Below, piece by piece: positions 16,647 to 22,999 of a stretch of DNA of 22,999 nucleotides. Numbering within the stretch: the stretch's first letter is position 1; every line of letters starts with the position of its first letter. Source of the DNA: Sphingomonas_Q fennica_A (GTDB taxonomy: Bacteria; Pseudomonadota; Alphaproteobacteria; Sphingomonadales; Sphingomonadaceae); contig JAQIJD010000019.1 of the NCBI GenBank assembly GCA_036946415.1, positions 1-22,999 on the forward strand, in the 5' to 3' direction. The translations under genes were made by a program, and so were the position numbers. The notes under the pieces are model-generated. The model saw nothing but the letters and a program-made list of their open reading frames with translations, ran no database searches and was not told where the DNA came from.

Positions 16647-16661
16647 GGTCCAAAATGGACC
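16647..16661. promoter_or_regulatory. Inverted repeat GGTCCA-AAA-TGGACC, possible operator
   Basis: A perfect 6+6 bp dyad with a 3-bp A spacer, 2 bp upstream of the small minus-strand frame and 85 bp before the dcd start. Symmetry and A-rich centre suit a small repressor's operator. There is only one copy in the window and no known regulator matches it to my knowledge. Confidence 0.3.
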
Positions 16662-16745
16662 ATTCCCCTTCCGGTTCCGGACGGCGTGGCGCTTGCGTCG
16701 CCGTACCGCTAGAGCGGACGCGGAATGCGCCGGGGGGAGTGCCGA

Positions 16746-17300
16746 ATGTCCATCATGTCCGATCGCTGGATCCGCGCGCAGGCCGAAGCGCATGGCATGA
16801 TCGAACCGTTCGTGGAGGCGCAGCGGCGGGACGGCTGCATCAGCTACGGCCTGTCCTCCTACGGATATGACGCGCGGGTGGCGGACGAGTTCAAGATCTT
16901 CACCAACGTCGATTCGGCGACGGTCGATCCGAAGGATTTCGCCGCCAACAGCTTCGTCGATCGCAAGACGGACGTCTGCATCATCCCGCCCAACAGCTTC
17001 GCGCTCGCCCGCACCGTCGAATATTTCCGGGTGCCGCGCGACGTGCTGGTCATCTGCCTCGGCAAATCCACCTATGCGCGCTGCGGGATCATCGTGAACG
17101 TCACCCCGCTCGAACCCGGCTGGGAGGGGCATGTGACGCTGGAGTTCAGCAACACCACCCCCCTGCCCGCGCGCATCTACGCCAACGAGGGGGCGTGCCA
17201 GTTCCTGTTCCTTCAAGGCAATGAGCCGTGCGAGGTCAGCTATGCCGATCGCGCGGGGAAATATATGCGCCAGCAAGGGGTTACGCTTCCGCGACTGTGA
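16746..17300 (+). CDS. dcd: dCTP deaminase
   Basis: A 184-residue trimeric enzyme that deaminates dCTP to dUTP, the main route to dUMP for thymidylate synthesis. Diagnostic segments: SYGLSSYGYDARV, FALARTVEYFRVPRDV, GKSTYARCGI with the Ser108 and Arg112 active-site pair, and TPLEPGWEGHVTLEFSN with catalytic Glu133. The start is ATG 16746, with a G-rich site (GGGGGGAG) 8 nt before it; earlier in-frame starts lack one. The flavin reductase-like gene begins 12 bp after its stop, probably in the same transcript. Confidence 0.95.
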   Translation: MSIMSDRWIRAQAEAHGMIEPFVEAQRRDGCISYGLSSYGYDARVADEFKIFTNVDSATVDPKDFAANSFVDRKTDVCIIPPNSFALARTVEYFRVPRDVLVICLGKSTYARCGIIVNVTPLEPGWEGHVTLEFSNTTPLPARIYANEGACQFLFLQGNEPCEVSYADRAGKYMRQQGVTLPRL

Positions 17301-17312
17301 CGACGGGCAAGG

Positions 17313-17930
17313 ATGCGCGACTATCATTTCTACGAACCGGCCGCCGGCCATGGCCTGCCGCACGATCCGTTCAAGGCGATCGTGGCGCCCCGCCCGATCG
17401 GCTGGATCTCGACGATGGACGGGCGCGGCAACGCCAATCTGGCGCCTTATTCCTTCTTCAACGCGGTGGCGGACAACCCGCCGATGATCGCTTTCTCCTC
17501 CTCGCTCCGCAAGGACAGCCTGACGAACGCGGAAGAGACCGGCGTGTTCGGCTGGAACATGGCGACGCGTGCGCTGGCCGGCGCGATGAACGCCACGTCC
17601 GCACCGCTGCCGCACGGGGAAGACGAATTCGCCGCCGCCGGCCTGGCAAAGGTGCCGGGCCGCGTGACGGCGGTGCCGCTGGTGGCTGACAGCCCGGCCG
17701 CGCTGGAATGCCGCGTCACGCGCATCCAGCGACTGGCGGACATCGACGGAGTCGAGATCGATCAATGGCTGGTGATCGGCCAGGTGGTCGGCGTCCATAT
17801 CGACCGCGCGCTGCTGGCGGACGGCCTGTTCGACACCGCCGCCGCCGGCCCGATCCTCCGCGCCGGCTATCGCGACAAATATGCCGCCATCGATCCGGAC
17901 GCGATGTTCGCGATGAACCGCCCGACATAA
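17313..17930 (+). CDS. Flavin reductase family protein (FMN-binding split barrel)
   Basis: A 205-residue protein of the flavin reductase-like domain family. It has ARPIGWISTMDGRGNANLAPYSFFN, NPPMIAFSS and KDSLTNAEETGVFGWNMAT, the usual FMN-binding part, and a C-terminal LFDTAAAGPILRAGYRDKYAAI. Such proteins bind FMN and either supply reduced flavin to a monooxygenase or act as oxidoreductases themselves; no partner monooxygenase is nearby. It follows dcd by 12 bp and is followed by a strong hairpin. Confidence 0.88.
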   Translation: MRDYHFYEPAAGHGLPHDPFKAIVAPRPIGWISTMDGRGNANLAPYSFFNAVADNPPMIAFSSSLRKDSLTNAEETGVFGWNMATRALAGAMNATSAPLPHGEDEFAAAGLAKVPGRVTAVPLVADSPAALECRVTRIQRLADIDGVEIDQWLVIGQVVGVHIDRALLADGLFDTAAAGPILRAGYRDKYAAIDPDAMFAMNRPT

Positions 17931-17932
17931 AG

Positions 17933-17953
17933 CCCTCCCCTGAAAGGGGAGGG
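17933..17953. terminator. Bidirectional hairpin between convergent genes
   Basis: CCCTCCCCT (17933-17941) and AGGGGAGGG (17945-17953) form a perfect 9-bp stem with loop GAA, 2 bp after the flavin reductase stop and before the convergent DUF4142 gene. No T run follows, so it is either a structure-dependent terminator or a copy of a short sphingomonad intergenic palindrome. Confidence 0.55.
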
Positions 17954-18016
17954 TTGGGTGGGGTTCCCCACGCAGGGACGATACGCCTTGAAGCGCAGGA
18001 AACCCCTCTCCCCGCC

Positions 18017-18595
18017 TCAGTTCGCCGGGGCGAGACCGGCCGGCAGCAGCGTCTTGGCATGCGTCAGGTGGCGCTCGATCACCGGCACCGCGGTGGAGGC
18101 GACCTGCTTCAGCGCGGGATCGGTGCCGTCGGTGGCATAGCCCTTGTGCAGCGCCCACGCCTTCTGGTGCGCTTCCGCCTGCTGTTGCAGGTAGAGATTG
18201 TCGAAGCCGTCGCGCGGCGCCTTGCGCAGCAGGGTCAGCTTGGCATCATTCTCGGCCGAGAGACGCGTCGACGGGCGGGCGATCGTCCGGTCCTTGTTGG
18301 ACAGCGCCGCCATCAGCGCCTTCGACGTGGTGGTATGATCGGTCACCATCTGGCGGGCGAATTCCTTCACGTCGGGCCGGCGGCTGCGGCTGGCGGCCAG
18401 CCGGCTGGTCTGAATCTCGAACAGGTCGGAATCCGCCGCCATCTTGACGTAATCGGTGGCGGAGACGCCGGTCAGCGGCGAGACGCCCACGTCGGCCGCG
18501 GTCATCGTGCCGGTGGTGGCGGTGGAAACCTGCGCGGTCGCCGGCATCGCGATCACCGCCGCCGCCAGCGCACCTGCGAACAACATGCTCTTCAT
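18017..18595 (-). CDS. DUF4142 domain-containing exported protein
   Basis: A 192-residue protein with a signal peptide (MKSMLFAGALAAAVIAMPATAQ, cleavage probably after Ala21). The mature part has the DUF4142 pattern: DYVKMAADSDLFEIQTSRLAASRSRRPDVKEFARQMVTDHT, an all-helical ferritin-like domain, then KLTLLRKAPRDGFDNLYLQQQAEAHQKAWALHKGY-type motifs. The His and Glu pattern resembles ferritin-like bundles but no metal role is established. Members often turn up in stress-related gene sets; function is unknown. Good start with GAGGATG upstream. It converges with the flavin reductase gene and lies downstream of rnr with a 58-bp gap. Confidence 0.85.
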   Translation of the reverse strand: MKSMLFAGALAAAVIAMPATAQVSTATTGTMTAADVGVSPLTGVSATDYVKMAADSDLFEIQTSRLAASRSRRPDVKEFARQMVTDHTTTSKALMAALSNKDRTIARPSTRLSAENDAKLTLLRKAPRDGFDNLYLQQQAEAHQKAWALHKGYATDGTDPALKQVASTAVPVIERHLTHAKTLLPAGLAPAN

Positions 18596-18653
18596 CGAAC
18601 ATCCTCATCACGGTGGGGCCTGCTGAACCGTGCAAAAGACGCGTTGTTCCGCG

Positions 18654-20910
18654 CTAGCGTCGCCCCTTGTGGCGGATGATGGCCGGCCGCCCGCGGCGCC
18701 CCGGCACCCGTCGGTCCCGCCCGCCGCGCATCGGCAGATGGCTGGCGCCCTCCACCAGTTCGAAGCGCAGGGCGCCGGTGATCGGGTTCGCCTCGGCCAG
18801 CCGCAGGTCGAGCGTCTGGCCGACGGCATAGCTGTCGCCGCTCTCTTCGCCCACCAGCGCGCGCGCCGCCTCGTCATAGCGGAAGCGCTCCGCCCCCAGC
18901 GTCGAGACGGGGACGAGGCCGTCGCCGCCCAGCCCCTCGACCGTGGCGAAGAAGCCGAAATCGCGCACCCCGGTGATGCGCGTCGCCATCACCTCGCCGA
19001 CGCGGGTCGACAGGAAGGCGGCGACATAGCGGTCGATCGTCTCGCGTTCCGCCTCCATCGCGCGCCGCTCGGCGGCCGATATGCTCTCGCCCGATTGCGC
19101 CATCCGCTCGGCCTCGTCGGCGGTTAGCGCGGTGTTCGTGCCGACATCGGGCAGCGAGGGCCGCCCCTGCTCCAGCCCATAGGCGCCGACCAGCGCGCGG
19201 TGGACCAGCAGATCGGCATAGCGGCGGATCGGGCTGGTGAAATGCGCGTAGGAGCCGAGCGCCAGGCCGAAGTGGCCGGTGTTGGCGGGCGCGTAATAGG
19301 CCTGCGTCTGGCTGCGCAATATCTGTTCCATCACCAGCGGGCGGTCGGTGCGGTCCCCCAACCGTTCGATCAGGTGGTTGAAGGTGGCGGGCGTCACCAC
19401 CTGCCCCAGCGCGAAGGGGATGCCTAGCGTCGCCAGATACTCCTTCAGCGCCACCAGTTTCTCGCGATTGGGCGCCTCGTGATCGCGATACATGACGGGC
19501 GCCTTCTTCGCCTCCAACGCCTTCGCCGCCGCCACGTTCGCGGCGATCATATAATCCTCGAATCAGCTTGTGCGCATCGAGCCGGTCGCGCGGGGCGACG
19601 GAGAGGATGCGCCCCATCTCGTCCAGCACCACCCGCCGCTCGGGCAGGTCGAGGTCGAGCGGGGCGCGCTGGTCGCGCGCCGCCTTCAGCGCGCCCAGCA
19701 ATCCCAGAGCGGGCGGAGCGCCGCCTCGGTCAGGTCGTGGGGCGCGGTGCCGTCGATCGCGGCCTGTGCGTCCCTCATAGGGGATCACCGCGGCGATGCG
19801 GACGATCGCACGGGTGAAGCGCCAGCCCTTCACCTTGCCGTCCGCGCCGATCGTCAGGTGGCAGGCGAGCGCCGCGCGATCGACCCCTTCCTTCAGCGAG
19901 CAGACGTCCGCCGACAGCACCTCCGCAACATCGGCACGACGCGATCGGGGAAATAGACGCTGTTGCCGCGCTTGCGCGCCTGCCGGTCGATCGCGCTGCC
20001 GGGGCGGACGTAGAAGCTCACGTCGGCGATGGCGACGATCGCCTGCCAGCCGCCGGCATTGGCGGGGTCGTCGTCGGGCGCGGCCCAGACGGCATCGTCA
20101 TGATCGCGGGCATCCACCGGATCGATCGCGACGATCGGCAGATGGCGCAGATCCTCGCGCTTCTCGCCTAGCGCGAGCTTCGCGACATGCTCGGCCTCGG
20201 CGATCACCTCTTCGGGGAAGATGTCGGGGATGCCGAGCTTGTGGATCGCGATCAGGCTGAACGAGCGCGGCTGGAAACGGATCGCCCAGCCGCTCGGTCA
20301 CGCGCACCGCAATGCGGGGCGGGCGGCCGCTCTTCTCGGCCAGCACCAGGTCGCCCGGTCCCGCCTCGCCCGCGTCGGCCACCGGGAAAGTCGCGCCGCT
20401 CGCGCTTGTCGACGGGCTTCAGATACAGGCGATCGCCCTCGACGTGGAGGACGCCCAGCACCAGTTCCTCGCCGCGCGCCAGCTTCTTCATCGGATGGCG
20501 ACGAAGCCCGCCCCGGCTTCCTCGGTGCGGGCGAGGATGCGGTCCCCCACCGCCAGCGCCGCCGATCGGCCGCCGGCCGCTCGATCACGCGCAGCCGCGG
20601 CGGCGGCGTATCGGGTCGTGCAGCTTTCGGGCACGGCGAAGGCCAGCCCCTCGTCCGTCACGTCGGCGATCCGCAGCACCGTCACCTTCGGCACCCCGCC
20701 CATGCGTTGGAAGGCGCGGCCCGGCGCCGAATCGATCAGCCCCCTCGTCCGCCATGTCCTTCAGCAGCGCCTTCAACTGGATCTTCTCCTGCCCCTTGAG
20801 GCCGAAGGCGCGCGCGATCTCCCGCTTGCCGGCGGGGCGTGTCGCTTGCGGCGATGAAGTCGAGGATTTGCTGCCGGTTGGGAAGACCGGGTACGGGGGG
20901 GGCGGGCCAT
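18654..20910 (-). CDS. rnr: Ribonuclease R (rnr), heavily frameshifted in this sequence
   Basis: The span codes for about 750 residues, the normal length of RNase R, a processive 3'-5' exoribonuclease. From the N-terminus: a winged helix (NRQQILDFIAAS, AFGLKGQEKIQLKALLKDMADEG), cold-shock-type domains, the RNB catalytic centre AIDPVDARDHDDAVW and, in the last third, DLDLPERRVVLDE, HFTSPIRRYADLLVHR and the S1 domain TRITGVRDFGFFATVEGLGGDGLVPVS. The last 298 residues (18654-19550) are uninterrupted. Between 19561 and 20902 I count about 13 one-base shifts, for example surplus bases at 19561-19562, 19772-19774, 20275-20277, 20384-20386, 20740-20744 and 20834-20837, and missing bases near 19693, 19925, 20493, 20565, 20607 and 20620. 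The conserved text resumes after each. I place the start at ATG 20910, where a run of eight G/C is probably miscounted. Confidence 0.85.
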
Positions 20911-21007
20911 CCCCCCTATGTGGCAGGGTCCGCCCGCCGCCGCAACCGCGTTGCGGCCCCGCGCCGGCCGTGGCAGGGCCGGGCGACGTCAGCAGGGGAC
21001 AGACAGG

Positions 21008-21604
21008 ATGGCCGAACGACCATATATCGTCGGGATCGGCGGCACCGCGACCGGGCGCGCCTCGACCCGAGCAGGCGGTCGAGCTGGCGCTCGCCTCGGC
21101 CGAGCGGCAGGGGGCGGAGGTGGCGCTGTTCGGCGGCGCGCATCTCGCCGCTTTGCCCCATTATCTGACGCCCGGCAGCGAGATTTCGGGCGAGGGCAAG
21201 GCGCTGGTCGCCGCGGTCCGCCGCGCCAACGGGCTGATCGTCGCCAGCCCCGGCTATCACGGATCGATCTCCGGCCTCGTCAAGAACGGGCTCGACTATC
21301 TGGAGGAGACGGCGCGCGACGCCCGCGTCTATCTGGATGGCGTACCGGTCGGCCTGATCGTTACACGCCTTCGGCTGGCAGGCGACGGGCAGCACGCTCG
21401 CCACGCTCCGCTCGATCGTCCATGCTCTCCGCGGCTGGCCGACGCCGCTGGGCGTCGCCATCAACACCTCTGGCGGTATCTTTCGCGACGGCGCCTGCAC
21501 CGATCCGGCGGGTGGCGGCGCAACTCGATCTGGTCGGCCGGCAGGTCTACGAATTCGCCCGGCTGCGCATGGCCGATCCGAGCGTGACCGAAACGGGGCA
21601 ATAG
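21008..21604 (+). CDS. NADPH-dependent FMN reductase family protein (three frameshifts in this sequence)
   Basis: Repaired, this is a flavodoxin-fold NAD(P)H:FMN oxidoreductase of about 197 residues. It begins MAERPYIVGIGGTATG (phosphate-binding first loop), continues EQAVELALASAERQGAEVALFGG, then has the FMN motif IVASPGYHGSISGLVKNGLDYLEE and the end AAQLDLVGRQVYEFARLRMAD. Surplus bases at 21066-21068 (C run), near 21363-21366 and at 21510-21512 (G run) split it; removing one base at each joins all parts. The start ATG follows an AGG-rich leader. Divergent from rnr (97 bp) and convergent with the GGDEF-EAL gene, with only 3 bp between the stops. Confidence 0.8.
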   Translation: MAERPYIVGIGGTATGRASTRAGGRAGARLGRAAGGGGGAVRRRASRRFAPLSDARQRDFGRGQGAGRRGPPRQRADRRQPRLSRIDLRPRQERARLSGGDGARRPRLSGWRTGRPDRYTPSAGRRRAARSPRSARSSMLSAAGRRRWASPSTPLAVSFATAPAPIRRVAAQLDLVGRQVYEFARLRMADPSVTETGQ

Positions 21605-21607
21605 GCC

Positions 21608-22999
21608 TCAGGCCGGCGCCAGCTTCCGCTTCGGCGCGAGCGAGAGCCGCGCGAAATCGAAGCTGCGCAGTAATTGCAGGCCGGCGCGGCCGTCACGCGC
21701 CCAGCGGACGGTCGCCACGATCGGGATCGCCTTCGATCCAGCTCGATCTCCAACTCGGTCTCCGGGTTCCAGCATCAGCGGCGCGAATTGATCGATCATC
21801 GCCCCGCCGCAGGAAACGTCGCGCAGGCGTGCCGGGGCGCGGCGGCCGTGACCTCGACCAGCACCGATCGCAGCATCGCGTGCGCGGCGCGCGGCTGACG
21901 CGCACGCCGGTCGGCGCCACCACCGTGGCCCCGCCCAATTGCTGCACCACCGCCGCACCGTCCATCGGCCGGCCGTAGACGAAGCCCTGGATGTGCGAGC
22001 AGCCCAGTTCGCGGATCAGGTCGATCTCGTTCTGCGCCTCGACGCCCTCGGCGGTCGTCTCCATCCCCAGCGCATCGGCAAGGGTCACGATCGCCTTGAT
22101 GATCGCGATGTTGCGGTTGCCGGCGATACTGGCGCCGCGGACGAAGCTCTGGTCGATCTTGATCTTGTCGAACGGCGCGCTCTTCAGATAGCCGAGCGAC
22201 GAATAGCCGGTGCCGAAATCGTCGAGCGCCAGCCGCACGCCCAGCCCCTTCAGACGATCGAAGGTAAGGGCGGTGCCCTCCGCGCCCCCTAGGAACACGC
22301 TCTCGGTGATTTCCAGCTCCAGCCGTTCGGGCGCGAGGCCCGATTCGGCGAGCGCGCTCGCCACGATCGCGGGGAAGCCCGGCTTGCCGAACTGGATCGG
22401 GGAGACGTTGACGGCGACCCGCGCCGCCGCCGGCCACGCCGCCGCCCGCACGCGTCGCGGTGCGCAGCACCCATTCGCCGATCGCATCGATCAGCCCCGA
22501 ATCCTCGGCGACCGGGATGAATTCGGCCGGGGATATCGGCCCGCGCACCGGATGCGTCCAGCGCAGCAACGCCTCATATCCGCCCACCGCCCCGGTGCGG
22601 GTGCTGACGACCGACTGGTAGACGAGATGCAGTTCGCCCCGCGTCAGCGCCTCGCGCAGTTCGTCTTCCAGCCGCTTGCGCGACTGCGCCTCTTCGAGCA
22701 GCGCCGGCTCGAAAAAGCGATGCGTGCCGCGCCCGGCGCCCTTGGCGGCGTAGAGCGCAAGGTCGGCATTGCGGACGAGCGTGGTCACGTCCTCGCCATG
22801 GTCGGCGCGACGGCGAGGCCCACCGAGCAGCCGATCGAGATCGGCCGCGCCGCCGATCTGATAGGGGCGGGACAGAGCGGCGATCACCGCCCGCGCCAGC
22901 GCCGCCAGCTCCTCGCGGCTGCCCTCGTTGGGCACGACGACCTGGAACTCGTCGCCGCCCAGCCGCCCGACCAGCGCGCCGGGGCCCACCGCGCGTTCG
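21608..22999 (-). CDS. GGDEF-EAL-PilZ c-di-GMP signalling protein (partial, several frameshifts)
   Basis: The N-terminal part lies outside the window. Visible, in order: the end of a GGDEF domain with an intact GRLGGDEF site and VRNADLALYAAKGAGRG; an EAL phosphodiesterase domain with EALLRW, VAVNVSPIQF, LELEITES, LALDDFGTGYSSLGYLK, DKIKIDQSFV and TTAEGVE, so the catalytic set looks complete; and a C-terminal PilZ-like part (RLRDVSCGGAMIDQFAPL, PIVATVRWARDGRAGLQ), which may bind c-di-GMP. It would make and break c-di-GMP or be a regulated phosphodiesterase. One-base shifts occur near 22842, 22800, 22452, 21880, 21829 and a compensating pair near 21727-21745. The domains stay recognisable across frames. 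Confidence 0.82.

Noticed and set aside
19560..20910. Programmed frameshifting in rnr
   Set aside because: About 13 shifts of both signs in one gene, with no slippery-site pattern, cannot be programmed.

Overview
The window reads as chromosomal DNA of a high-GC alphaproteobacterium, most likely a sphingomonad. The reasons are the strong G/C bias at third codon positions, a UPF0262 protein beside dnaB, an NDUFS4-type accessory subunit of respiratory complex I (an alphaproteobacterial and mitochondrial trait), and palindromic intergenic repeats of the type common in Sphingomonas genomes. Genus-level assignment is inference.

Layout. (1) 1-5089: a catabolic-looking cluster. A minus-strand run (aldehyde dehydrogenase, MFS transporter, VOC protein, 2,4'-dihydroxyacetophenone-dioxygenase-like cupin) is divergent from a plus-strand short-chain dehydrogenase. 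(2) 5090-6944: a non-coding, repeat-rich stretch holding a tandem duplication that carries the last 44 bp of the neighbouring glutathione reductase gene. The second unit is split by an IS110-family insertion sequence. (3) 6945-11543: glutathione reductase, complex I NDUFS4-like subunit, HrpB helicase and a small VanZ-like membrane protein, all minus strand. (4) 11555-13883: plus-strand XdhC/CoxI, an AraC-type regulator and a GNAT acetyltransferase. (5) 13898-17930: dnaB (minus), divergent from UPF0262, cytidine deaminase, dCTP deaminase and a flavin reductase-like protein; the two deaminases both feed pyrimidine nucleotide supply. (6) 18017-22999: a DUF4142 protein, RNase R, an NADPH-dependent FMN reductase and the end of a GGDEF-EAL-PilZ protein.

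The most notable element is the IS110-family insertion at 5714-6851. Its empty site survives in the neighbouring repeat copy, so the ends can be placed to the base with a CT core on both sides. The 172-nt non-coding left end reads as a bridge RNA: a 5' palindromic hairpin, then two internal loops. Four short segments match, in the expected order and polarity, the left target, right target, left donor and right donor of this very insertion. The recombinase has one in-frame stop codon, so the copy looks catalytically dead although its guide RNA is intact.

Sequence quality is uneven. From about 19560 to 22850, RNase R, the FMN reductase and the GGDEF-EAL protein are broken by about two dozen one-base shifts, mostly in G/C runs and in both directions, while family motifs stay intact across the frames. 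The 14 kb before it is almost free of them; only the aldehyde dehydrogenase and the short-chain dehydrogenase carry one each. I read these as base-calling or assembly errors rather than gene decay.
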